DNA from: DASVUS01 sp036388675
Lineage (GTDB): Bacteria; Armatimonadota; Abditibacteriia; Abditibacteriales; Abditibacteriaceae
Direction: 5' to 3'
DNA length: 64,000 bases
NCBI GenBank assembly: GCA_036388675.1
Contig: DASVRI010000019.1
Location: forward strand, 62,001 to 126,000
Shown: positions 16,597-24,532 of the stretch, one piece after another
Layout: every line of letters starts with the position of its first letter
Position numbering within the stretch: position 1 is the first letter of the stretch
The notes under the pieces: model-generated
What the model was told of the DNA's origin: nothing
The model's database searches: none
What the model saw: only the letters and a program-made list of their open reading frames with translations
Made by a program: the position numbers and the translations under genes

Positions 16597-17274
16597 ATGC
16601 AGACACCTTATTCCACGGTTCGCACCCGCCGCACGGGCTTTACCCTGATCGAGTTGCTTGTCGTCATAGCCATCATATCGATCCTCGCTTCGATGCTGTT
16701 TCCCGCCTTCTCGAAGGCGCGGGAACAGGCACGAAAAACGGTCTGCATGTCGAATCTGAAGCAAATCGGTTACGGCATCATGCAGTACACGCAGGACTAC
16801 GACGAGATGTATCCCGTCGGCTACCCTTTCTGGGCCGCGACCGACGCAGCCATTCCCGCCAACGCTCTTTACTTGATCGATGTCATCAATCCCTACATCA
16901 AGTCGTTCCAGATTTGGGATTGTCCTTCCTGGAAAGGCACTTACACCGGCAACCCTCTGTATCGCGGCAATTACGGCTTTATCACCTCACCCACCAACAA
17001 CATCATCGGAGCCGGATTTATGGCGCCGCGCTCGCTGGCGGGGGTCAATGAGTCCAGCACCTTCCTGATGCTTTTCTGCGGACTTGCGCCTCAGCAGGTC
17101 CAGCCCGTTGATCCGCCGAATGCATTGTTAAACGCTCACGCAGGCATCAGTGACGGCAAGTGGGCGGCGGGTCAAGGGCTGGGCGGCACCACACTGCTAT
17201 ACGCTGATGGTCATGCGAAATATCGCACACTGACACGCGGAGCCTGGGACGAAATTTACAACAAGCCCCTGTAA
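16597..17274 (+). CDS. Type II/IV prepilin-like protein (DUF1559-type)
   Basis: A 225-residue pseudopilin. RRTGFTLIELLVVIAII at 9-25 is a canonical prepilin-peptidase site (cleavage after Gly) and hydrophobic spine, followed by AREQARKTVCMSNLKQIG and YTQDYDEMYP, wording typical of the large prepilin families in Armatimonadota and Planctomycetota. The C-terminus has the ...YADGHAKY... H/DG motif. GGGAG lies 7 bases before the ATG. Such proteins are exported and assembled into short pilus-like fibres, possibly for secretion or surface binding. The adjacent membrane protein begins 3 bases after the stop. Confidence 0.93.
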   Translation: MQTPYSTVRTRRTGFTLIELLVVIAIISILASMLFPAFSKAREQARKTVCMSNLKQIGYGIMQYTQDYDEMYPVGYPFWAATDAAIPANALYLIDVINPYIKSFQIWDCPSWKGTYTGNPLYRGNYGFITSPTNNIIGAGFMAPRSLAGVNESSTFLMLFCGLAPQQVQPVDPPNALLNAHAGISDGKWAAGQGLGGTTLLYADGHAKYRTLTRGAWDEIYNKPL

Positions 17275-17277
17275 GCC

Positions 17278-17805
17278 ATGAACTTTGAAACGTCCTTACT
17301 GCTGTTCCTGCGCCTGATGCCGGCAATCATTGTGTTTGCGCTGGCCTTTATTGCCGCTTCCGACGCCAAGACGCGTGAGCAGTGGGTCAACCTTCTGTAC
17401 AGCGCGGGAATCTTGCGTCCTGAGCAGAGGAGCGACCCCAGAGTGCAACGCGGCGTGCGCCTGCCGTTTTTCATCGTGGCCGCCGCACTACTGATCTGGC
17501 CGTTTCGCTACTATCGGCACGTCACGCGAACTATTAACGCGACAACCGGAGTCTTCTCGCGCCCTAGCATGGTACCAACGCTACCGAGTGCCAGGAACAG
17601 CACTGCGACACCTACGTTTGCCACACCAGTCGCGCCCGTTGCTCCTCCTGTGCCGGGCGTGCCACAACCGGAAACACGGCCCAACATGTTCGGCACTCCG
17701 GTTCCTCTGACAACCCCGCCGGCGGCGCCTTCACCTGCCGCAGCGGTACCAATGGCACCTACGCCAGTCGCGCCGCCCCCACCTAGCCCACCGTCGGCAC
17801 CTTGA
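17278..17805 (+). CDS. Small membrane protein with proline-rich tail
   Basis: 175 residues, unrecognised. Two membrane helices (about 7-29 and 62-78) are followed by a Pro/Ala/Val-rich region from about 95 to the end (PVAPPVPGVP, PPPPSPPSAP) that is probably extended. It begins 3 bases after the prepilin stop and is likely translated with it. Its 3-prime end overlaps the convergent bioD end by 23 bases. Confidence 0.75.
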   Translation: MNFETSLLLFLRLMPAIIVFALAFIAASDAKTREQWVNLLYSAGILRPEQRSDPRVQRGVRLPFFIVAAALLIWPFRYYRHVTRTINATTGVFSRPSMVPTLPSARNSTATPTFATPVAPVAPPVPGVPQPETRPNMFGTPVPLTTPPAAPSPAAAVPMAPTPVAPPPPSPPSAP

Positions 17806-18502
17806 GCGACTGCGCTGCGCGTTGTAGAGCGCTGCGTGACAAATCGGTGAGGAATGGCACCTGTCCGCAGCACCGCAAGCCGGTAAGCTCACAAATGAGA
17901 TCCGGGCTGGTTTGCGCTGCAATATCATCATCTGCGACGGGAGCTGCATCGCAAAAAACGAGACTGGAAAAGTGCGACGGCGGAAGCAGCGTTGCGCGAC
18001 ACGTCAACAAGGTGTGATTAATGGTGCCGAGCGTGCGCCGCGCCACAACGACAACAGGCAATTCCAGAATTCCCGCCAGATCGCTACAGTCGAGAATGCG
18101 ACCGCTTTTCTCCTGCGCCAGCGGCACCAGCAATCCACCGACGCCTTCCACAAGGACAAAATCGTGGCGGTGCTTCAGCTCCTTGAAAGCGGCTTCGCAG
18201 ATGGCAAAGTCGCCGGATGTGTCGCGGCCCAGTCTCCGCGCAGCAACCAGCGGCGCGAGCGGCTCTTCGTAGCGCAACGGATTAATGAGTTCCAGTTCAT
18301 CACTTACGCCGGTGACGCTCCACAGCCACTGAGCATCTTCAGACACCAGTTGACCCTGCACGCGAATGCATCCGCTGGCGAACGGCTTCATCACGCCGAC
18401 ATCCATACCCTGCGCTTGCAAGTGCAACGCGATTAAGGCCGTCACCAGGGTTTTGCCGACACCTGTATCGGTGCCGGAAATGAAGAGTGATTCAGCGTTC
18501 AC
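17783..18502 (-). CDS. bioD: ATP-dependent dethiobiotin synthetase
   Basis: Closes the ureido ring of dethiobiotin from 7,8-diaminopelargonate, CO2 and ATP. The P-loop GTDTGVGKT is at 10-18, the KPFASG motif near 40 and the VEGVGGLLVPL motif near 120 are all present; 239 residues is normal. Its ATG overlaps the bioF stop by 4 bases (ATGA), indicating coupled translation. It is the last gene of the minus-strand run and overlaps the convergent membrane-protein gene by 23 bases. No bioA or bioB is in the window. Confidence 0.95.
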   Translation of the reverse strand: MNAESLFISGTDTGVGKTLVTALIALHLQAQGMDVGVMKPFASGCIRVQGQLVSEDAQWLWSVTGVSDELELINPLRYEEPLAPLVAARRLGRDTSGDFAICEAAFKELKHRHDFVLVEGVGGLLVPLAQEKSGRILDCSDLAGILELPVVVVARRTLGTINHTLLTCRATLLPPSHFSSLVFCDAAPVADDDIAAQTSPDLICELTGLRCCGQVPFLTDLSRSALQRAAQSLKVPTVG

Positions 18503-19686
18503 GCTTTACCTTTCGAAGAGTACTCAGTTTGCACTTGCGCGAACGCTTTTAAAGCACGATCGACATCCGCTTCACTTAATCCTGCGGAGGCGGTGACGCG
18601 CAGGCGACTGGTGCCGACCGGCACAGTTGGCGGGCGAATCGCGGGACACCACACGCCGCGTTCCTGTAGCGATGCGCTCCATTGCAGTGCGTGGTCAGCA
18701 TCGCCCACAATGACGGCCAGAATGGGCGTGCCATGATGCTGCACTTGTAAACCGAAGCCGCTCAATCCACACGCCAGCGCCTGCGACATCACGCGCAAAT
18801 GCGCCACGCGCTGCGGTTCGGCTCGCAGGAGGCGCAAAGCGGCTAAAGCGGCAGCGCAAGCAGCCGGATTCAAGCCTGTGGAATAAATGAAAGGCCGTGC
18901 AATATTAATCAACCATTCGATTAAGGTGTGCGATCCGGCGACGAAGCCACCCTGCGAACCCAGTGCTTTGGACAAGGTGCCGACGTGGATCACACGTTCC
19001 ACATCAGCAACACCGCAGTGCTCCACCACGCCTCGTCCCGACACGCCGAGAGTTCCCAGACCATGCGCGTCGTCCAGAATGAGGGTGGCATCAAATTCAC
19101 GGGCGCAGGCCAGCAACTGCGGTAGATCGACAATGTCGCCATCCATGGAATACACGGCGTCGCTCACAATGAGACGCCGGGCGTTGCGAGTACTCGATGT
19201 CTGAAGCAGTGAGCGCAACTTCTCGTGCGAGCCGTAATAACGCACTGTAGCGCCATTTGCGCCGGCCAGGCGGCACGCGTCAATGAGCGAAGCGTGATTG
19301 CGTTTGTCGCACAGCACAAGGTCGCCGGTACGGGCCAGCGCTGTCACAACAGAAATGTTAGCCGCGTAGCCAGACGAAAATACCAGAGCCGCCTCGCAGC
19401 CCTTAAACGCAGCCAGTTCGTCTTCAAGCTCCTGATGCAGCGGAGTGTGGCCACTGACAAGGCGCGAAGCGCGCGCGCCACTGCCCCACTGTGCAATGGC
19501 TTCTTGCGCGGCGCGGACAACAGCCGGATGGCGCGACAAACCCAGATAATCGTTGGAGGCTAAATCGAGAACGTTCGTCGGCAGGATGCGCAGCCTGCGA
19601 TGCAGCGTTTGCAACTGGCGCTCGCACAACTCGACACGCAACTGCTCATCCAACGATGATCCCGAAGCGGCCTCACGAGTACTCAT
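18499..19686 (-). CDS. bioF: 8-amino-7-oxononanoate synthase
   Basis: A PLP enzyme that condenses pimeloyl-thioester with alanine in biotin synthesis. Typical blocks are visible: NDYLGLSRHP, GSGARASRLVSGH, DAVYSMDGDIVDL, LDDAHGLG, and the PLP lysine in GTLSKALGSQGG near 245. The length of 395 is usual. The ATG overlaps the stop of the vanX-like gene by 4 bases. A GAGTACTC palindrome (19677-19684) supplies codons 2-3 (Ser-Thr) and part of the start codon. PLP-dependent alpha-oxoamine synthases of other pathways are close relatives, but the adjacent bioD settles the assignment. Confidence 0.95.
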   Translation of the reverse strand: MSTREAASGSSLDEQLRVELCERQLQTLHRRLRILPTNVLDLASNDYLGLSRHPAVVRAAQEAIAQWGSGARASRLVSGHTPLHQELEDELAAFKGCEAALVFSSGYAANISVVTALARTGDLVLCDKRNHASLIDACRLAGANGATVRYYGSHEKLRSLLQTSSTRNARRLIVSDAVYSMDGDIVDLPQLLACAREFDATLILDDAHGLGTLGVSGRGVVEHCGVADVERVIHVGTLSKALGSQGGFVAGSHTLIEWLINIARPFIYSTGLNPAACAAALAALRLLRAEPQRVAHLRVMSQALACGLSGFGLQVQHHGTPILAVIVGDADHALQWSASLQERGVWCPAIRPPTVPVGTSRLRVTASAGLSEADVDRALKAFAQVQTEYSSKGKA

Positions 19687-20504
19687 GATGCGTCTTCATC
19701 GCTACCGGGAGGCGGCGACCACGACGGGATTTTGTCTTCGGGCACGGCGCCATACAAGGCGATCTGGCGTCCGGTGCGCAAGGCCCAGCCCGGCTCGCCC
19801 CAACTCCAGTGCCACCATTCGCCGGGGAAGTTAGTCAGGCCGCTTTCCGTCAACACAGCAATCAGCAGATCGCGGTTCTGTCGCGCTTGCGGGCTCAATC
19901 CCTCGACAAACGTTGGCGCCGAATCCCAGCCCATTTCGTAAGGCGAAATCATGTCCAGGCGCTCGCCGTTTTCATCGATGATGCTCAGATCAACGGCGCC
20001 ACCTGTTGTGTGTGGCGGTGGCGTGTCCCAGATGGGCGGTGCGGAGAAAACGTTGATGTATTCGGTCAGCAGTTCTTCGTCCCATTCCGGGTGCTGGCGC
20101 TTCAGTTCGTCGCGCGCCGCGTTATACATCAGCTTTTGGACTTCAAAAGGGCGAAACGCGCCCACGACCTGAAGATACAGTCCCGGCGGCAGCAACGACT
20201 GCGCTTTCTTCAGCATGTAGGCGCAGCCCTCACGGATGAGGCCGGATCGCGGAAAATCGAAGCGCGGGCTTTTGGGTGCCCAGCGAATCTGCGGACAAAT
20301 CGCGAAAAGATCCACAAGTGGCTCGCCGTTATCTTGGATGGTGAGCTTCACTAACTCTTCGATCGGCTCGCCGTAGTGGTTGATTTGCGGACGCGTCAGG
20401 GCCGCATCGACAGGCGGATCGCCTTCGCTGAGTTCTTCAACACTATCGGCTTCGTCCAGTATGTGTGCGGGGCTCAAATCGTCGTGGGCTGTTTCGTCGC
20501 TCAT
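19683..20504 (-). CDS. D-alanyl-D-alanine dipeptidase (VanX/M15D type)
   Basis: A zinc dipeptidase of 273 residues. The M15D zinc site is visible as PPHTTGGAVDL (His and Asp ligands) and EWWHW (catalytic Glu and third His), with the substrate Arg in GAFRPFEVQ. The first 50 residues are acidic. VanX removes D-Ala-D-Ala in vancomycin resistance, but isolated homologues like this one, without vanH/vanA, more often serve peptidoglycan turnover or D-Ala-D-Ala use. No signal peptide is seen, so it is probably cytoplasmic. It is coupled to bioF by a 4-base overlap. Confidence 0.9.
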   Translation of the reverse strand: MSDETAHDDLSPAHILDEADSVEELSEGDPPVDAALTRPQINHYGEPIEELVKLTIQDNGEPLVDLFAICPQIRWAPKSPRFDFPRSGLIREGCAYMLKKAQSLLPPGLYLQVVGAFRPFEVQKLMYNAARDELKRQHPEWDEELLTEYINVFSAPPIWDTPPPHTTGGAVDLSIIDENGERLDMISPYEMGWDSAPTFVEGLSPQARQNRDLLIAVLTESGLTNFPGEWWHWSWGEPGWALRTGRQIALYGAVPEDKIPSWSPPPGSDEDAS

Positions 20505-20541
20505 CGAGTACTCAACTTCTCACTGCTAAATGTCTATACAA

Positions 20542-21204
20542 TTAGCCGCCCAGCGTTTGCATACGCCAGATAAATAAACCAATCAGCCCGATGACGACCA
20601 GAGTCGTCCACAGCTCTTTGTTGCCGGTATGCTCCTCGTCGCCGCCCATGAACAGTTCGCGGCTCCAGGGCTTGGGGTACATACGATACGGCGTCAGACG
20701 CGGAAACAGGCTCGGCACATTTGCTTTCCACACTTCGTAATCGGGGCCGAACAGCTTCGCCAGACGTCCGCCTTCGCGCGCTTCTTTGCGCGGCATGTAA
20801 TAGACGAAGAAGATCAGCATCGCCGCCATGAAAATAACCCACACGGCCACGTTGCGCGGATCACGAAAATTGTTACTGAGACCGGACATCAGGGCAAAGC
20901 CGATGATGAGTAAAAAACGTCCCAGATAGAACGGGTTACGCGAATACTGGTAAGGGCCGGACGTGGTCAGTTTCTGGTCGCGCGTCAGGTGACCGGCGGC
21001 CCACACGCGAATCATCGTGCCGATGACGACCAGAGCCAGGCCAAAGCCAAAGCTGGGCATTTGCGGGCGCGAATAGTAAATCAACGCACCGATCAACACA
21101 AACAGGCCAAGCAGCTTGAGCTGTTCGACTAACGGCTTGTGCACGACACCGAGTTTGGCGTCCTTGCTTTTCGAATTCTTATCGGGCTGCACGTCTGAGG
21201 TCAC
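20542..21204 (-). CDS. Isoprenylcysteine carboxyl methyltransferase-like membrane protein
   Basis: A membrane methyltransferase of about 220 residues in the ICMT/PEMT superfamily. It has several helices, the motif TSGPYQYSRNPFYLG (SAM site), and the end block FGPDYEVWKANVP. Bacterial members are broadly distributed and their substrates (isoprenoid or lipid thiols, amines) are mostly unknown. The start is GTG with AAGGAG four bases upstream; it overlaps the preceding kinase stop by 4 bases (GTGA). A last membrane helix follows an acidic loop at the C-terminus. Confidence 0.85.
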   Translation of the reverse strand: MTSDVQPDKNSKSKDAKLGVVHKPLVEQLKLLGLFVLIGALIYYSRPQMPSFGFGLALVVIGTMIRVWAAGHLTRDQKLTTSGPYQYSRNPFYLGRFLLIIGFALMSGLSNNFRDPRNVAVWVIFMAAMLIFFVYYMPRKEAREGGRLAKLFGPDYEVWKANVPSLFPRLTPYRMYPKPWSRELFMGGDEEHTGNKELWTTLVVIGLIGLFIWRMQTLGG

Positions 21205-22049
21205 TTGTCTCCTTCGTTCTGAGTACTCGCTTGTGGCGCATTTGGCGTTCGTGGCGCTTGTGGTGTCGGCGCGCCGCTGTTTGCGGCAGCGGCCTGCTCG
21301 GCTTGCGCTTTCACTTTTTTGATAGCTCGTTCGAGGCGTCCGCTCGATTTCTTGCCACGCATCTTATCGCTGGTGCGGCGCAACGACTTGATGAAACGGT
21401 AGCTGCGCGAGCCGCCTTCAAGCAGTTCACGATCATGCTCGTTCACGCGATGGCGCGCATGATACAGCTTCACTTTGGCCACGGCACGCAGATCGAGCGC
21501 CTGCCATTCTTCAAACAACCATTGCTGCGCCTTGTTACGATGATTGAAGACGTGCGCCGTAGCCCAATCGAGCATGGCCACATTGCCCTCTTCATCCACC
21601 AGAATGTTCTCCAGGTGCAAGTCGCCATGTGTCACGCCGCGTTCGTGCAGCGTGCGCACCAGGTTCTCCAGACGATCCATTGTGGCATCGCTGATGGTGC
21701 GGCGTGGAATTTCTGACAGCGCTTCGCCTCGCACATATTCTACCACGAGCGAATCGGCGTCCGGCTTGGCAATGGCGCGCGGCACACCCGGCGTGCCATC
21801 GAGTACTCGCAAAGCGTGCCATTCGCGCCGCAGGAAGTAACGACCGGCCACAATACGAAACCACAGCGCACGCTTCTTGAAATCCTTGACGACAACTTTC
21901 CGTCCCGACTGCGGCGGCCACTCGCTCAGATAAACATCGGCCTTGCTCCAATTGCGCGCCTCGTGCAACGTGCGCAGCGGCAACGAGTCGAGCACGCGCC
22001 GTGTGAGGCGTGGTGCAGAAGAAGCATCAACAGAGGCTTGAGTTTTCAA
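21201..22049 (-). CDS. LPS-kinase/RIO-like protein kinase
   Basis: A kinase-fold protein of about 282 residues. The catalytic loop THGDLHLENILV and the metal-binding LDWATAHVF are clear, with an upstream lysine in KVVVKDFKK. This pattern suits the Kdo/LPS-core kinase (InaA/WaaP-like) family more than Hanks-type kinases. The C-terminal 60 residues are basic then Ala/Pro-rich. The start is a TTG with a weak ribosome-binding site; no ATG lies near the beginning, so the N-terminus is uncertain. It is coupled to the ICMT-like gene. Confidence 0.82.
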   Translation of the reverse strand: MKTQASVDASSAPRLTRRVLDSLPLRTLHEARNWSKADVYLSEWPPQSGRKVVVKDFKKRALWFRIVAGRYFLRREWHALRVLDGTPGVPRAIAKPDADSLVVEYVRGEALSEIPRRTISDATMDRLENLVRTLHERGVTHGDLHLENILVDEEGNVAMLDWATAHVFNHRNKAQQWLFEEWQALDLRAVAKVKLYHARHRVNEHDRELLEGGSRSYRFIKSLRRTSDKMRGKKSSGRLERAIKKVKAQAEQAAAANSGAPTPQAPRTPNAPQASTQNEGDK

Positions 22050-22068
22050 ATTACTGATCGCGCCTTCT

Positions 22069-23040
22069 CTACTTCACCACCATCGGCATCATCTCCGCCG
22101 AGCCGAACACGCCGTACAGACCGCGCTGCCGCAGCCAGTGCGCGCGCTTGAGATAGCCCAGCGCCGTGCCGCAAACGTTGGCCGCCATCGAGGTTTCATC
22201 GCCCAGCACGAACTTGTGCTGCGACCGCTTGCCTTCAAACGTGATGCCGGTGAGAGTCATCGTCGTCGAAACCGGCTTTTGCGCCGAGCGCGTGTCCATC
22301 ACGCCGCCGACATGCACCGCGTCGCGCGAGATCACTCCGGCGCGCTCCAACATCACATCGTCAGCGTGCTCCATTTCGTGCAGCGTCAATTTGCCATCGG
22401 TGACATTCAAAAGCTCATCAACTTCTCGATCGCTCATTGCCTTGGCCGATTCAACTGTATGGCCCGGCAGGTGCGCGATGTCTTCGCGAATCGTCGCTTT
22501 GTAGTCGTCCCAACGCGCGATACCGACGCCCCACCAAATATCGACTTTTTCAATCTTGACAAAGCTCTGAGCGGCGAGTGCCGCTGCCGCCGTCAGCAAT
22601 CCGGGCGTTGCACCGCAACCGGAAAGATAAACGCACTCGGCACGACGAAAGTCTTCGTCAAGGTCGAACATCATTTCCATGGCACGCGTGCGCTTCAGGG
22701 CATCAACGAAGACGCCTTTGAAGCCACTCTCGATGAAGCGCGTCGCCACGCCGGGAATAAAGTCGTTCGGCAGGTTCGGCAGCGCCAGAAACACGCCATC
22801 GATGGCGTTGCCCAACTTGATAATTTCACCGATGCTGTCGTCACTTTCCTGCCCGACCGGCAGTTCGGCCACGCTGCCGCCAACCTTAACGCGCGCAATT
22901 TCCTGCGCCGGGAGTCCCTTCGTGTCGCAGGCATAGCCGCCTGCATCGGCCACGGCCACCAGCGTCATCTCCTCTTTGCATTCGATGATCTGTGCCGCGG
23001 CTTTGCCCAGTCCGCCGACTCCCAGGATGGCAACTTTCAT
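22069..23040 (-). CDS. Saccharopine-dehydrogenase-like oxidoreductase
   Basis: A 323-residue NAD(P)-dependent enzyme. The N-terminal Rossmann motif MKVAILGVGGLGKAA is followed by a FVDALKR segment and LSGCGATPGLLTAAAALA, an arrangement of the saccharopine/carboxynorspermidine dehydrogenase-like proteins. The C-terminal half has a DDVMLERAGV region and ends in MMPMVVK. The substrate is not evident; amino-acid or polyamine metabolism is possible. First gene of the run leading to bioD, starting from an ATG with a GAGTACTC palindrome just upstream (23047). Confidence 0.75.
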   Translation of the reverse strand: MKVAILGVGGLGKAAAQIIECKEEMTLVAVADAGGYACDTKGLPAQEIARVKVGGSVAELPVGQESDDSIGEIIKLGNAIDGVFLALPNLPNDFIPGVATRFIESGFKGVFVDALKRTRAMEMMFDLDEDFRRAECVYLSGCGATPGLLTAAAALAAQSFVKIEKVDIWWGVGIARWDDYKATIREDIAHLPGHTVESAKAMSDREVDELLNVTDGKLTLHEMEHADDVMLERAGVISRDAVHVGGVMDTRSAQKPVSTTMTLTGITFEGKRSQHKFVLGDETSMAANVCGTALGYLKRAHWLRQRGLYGVFGSAEMMPMVVK

Positions 23041-23237
23041 ATGAACGAGTACTCCACAAAATCAAATTCGGTAAACGCAAAGAATTTAACTGAATTAAGG
23101 TGTTGCGGCAACGAGACACGGGTAGAACGCCAAACTTTGTTTCGCAAAAACGGCGCGAAAGGACGCAACGTATTCAAAACTTTTTGCGAGCGAGTACACT
23201 CAGGCTGCACATAGAAATCGTTGAAAGCGCTGAATTC

Positions 23238-23795
23238 ATGAGCAAACGAACTGATCCATTTTTCAAAGCTCACGAAGCTTTGCGGCAAATTCACGACGGC
23301 AATGTCTCGATGACGCGGGACTCGATGTTGGCTGTTTTATGGACTTTTATATATGTCGGCTCCGGGCCATTTACCTCATACGAGGATGGGGAACGTTGGG
23401 AGGCAGAATGGCTGTCCGTCGCTCAGCCGGAGTGGATAGACATATTATTGAATATTGGGTTGCATCCGCCGGACGACATTGATTCAGTGCGAGAAATTTG
23501 GGACTTGGACCTGCAGTTATACATGGAGGCTATTGCTGTAAGGTTTCCACTGTATGCTCTGCACAAGATCGTACAGGCAATTCAGGAAGAGAGGACGCGA
23601 GGGCAAGTAATTGGGCAATTGTTAGGAAAGGAATATGATGAAGCACCTGAGTGGTGTAAGACCCTTGTTAGGAAAAGCGATCAGTTGTCCCGAGCTGATA
23701 TTCTCCGACTCGTCGAAGTTTTGAACGTGGTGGCGAACACAGAAGCACAAAGTCTGCTGCGTCAGCCTGGGCCTCGTGTACAACAAAGTTCCTGA
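23238..23795 (+). CDS. Orphan protein, AT-richer than its surroundings
   Basis: A protein of about 185 residues that I do not recognise. It has no signal peptide or membrane segment; it is acidic and Trp-rich in the middle (YEDGERWEAEWLSVAQPEW) and helical towards the end. The ATG at 23238 is favoured because the longer frame from 23100 runs through intergenic-like sequence. The gene contains no GAGTACTC copy, and its base composition is visibly lower in GC than the neighbours, which suggests recent arrival or a lineage-specific gene. Confidence 0.6.
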   Translation: MSKRTDPFFKAHEALRQIHDGNVSMTRDSMLAVLWTFIYVGSGPFTSYEDGERWEAEWLSVAQPEWIDILLNIGLHPPDDIDSVREIWDLDLQLYMEAIAVRFPLYALHKIVQAIQEERTRGQVIGQLLGKEYDEAPEWCKTLVRKSDQLSRADILRLVEVLNVVANTEAQSLLRQPGPRVQQSS

Positions 23796-23867
23796 GCAGA
23801 AGCCGTCGGCAGCCAGCGCCGATAATGAGCACTTCGCGCCGCGCCGGTTGCGCCAAAGAAGCGAACA

Positions 23868-24476
23868 TCATGTTGTGGTCTGCGCACGGTGTTGCTGCAC
23901 AACACGATAGATATAAACCGCGACGAACAAACCCAACACGACATAGGTTGCCGGACTCAGATAATTTTCCACTTTGCTGTAGTTCTCACCAAGTAGAAAG
24001 CCAAAGTAGCCCAACAAAGCCGTCCACAAACCTGAACCAAGCGCCGAGTACAGCAGGAACAGTCCTAAGTTCATGTGCGCGATACCGGCGGGCACCGCAA
24101 TGAGCGAGCGCACGCCGGGCACCAAACGCCCGATGAGAACAGCGATGTTGCCGTTCTTCTGAAACCAGCGTGTGGCTTTCTCGATATCCGAGCCGGACAC
24201 GGTGAGCCACTTGCCGTGTTTATCGGCCCACGTTTTAAGCCGCGCTTCGCCAATGGTTTTGCCGATGTAATACAGTGGCAGCGTTCCCAGAACAGAGCCG
24301 ATGGTGCCCGCGATGATGACGCCCACGAGCGACAAGCGGCCCTGCGTCGCGGTGAAACCGGCCATCGGCATGATGAGCTCAGAAGGAATCGGCGGGAATA
24401 CGTTTTCCAGAAACATGAGGAATACGATGGCGATGTAGCCCATCGAGTTCATCAGGCCGGTGATCCATTGCAGCAT
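23868..24476 (-). CDS. DedA-family membrane protein
   Basis: A 202-residue inner-membrane protein. The DedA/VTT signature is visible: LENVFPPIPSELIMPMAG near 23-40, GSVLGTLPLYYIGKTIGE near 60-77 and GRLVPGVRSLIAVPAG near 115-130, with re-entrant and membrane helices around them. DedA proteins act as lipid (C55-P or phospholipid) scramblases or flippases and affect membrane potential and drug resistance. It seems to be transcribed behind the spermidine-synthase-like gene. Confidence 0.93.
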   Translation of the reverse strand: MLQWITGLMNSMGYIAIVFLMFLENVFPPIPSELIMPMAGFTATQGRLSLVGVIIAGTIGSVLGTLPLYYIGKTIGEARLKTWADKHGKWLTVSGSDIEKATRWFQKNGNIAVLIGRLVPGVRSLIAVPAGIAHMNLGLFLLYSALGSGLWTALLGYFGFLLGENYSKVENYLSPATYVVLGLFVAVYIYRVVQQHRAQTTT

Positions 24477-24532
24477 GGCAACTCTTTCTGCGTGAGATGT
24501 GCCGCGAAAGCGACCGCCGCACGCGATGCAAA

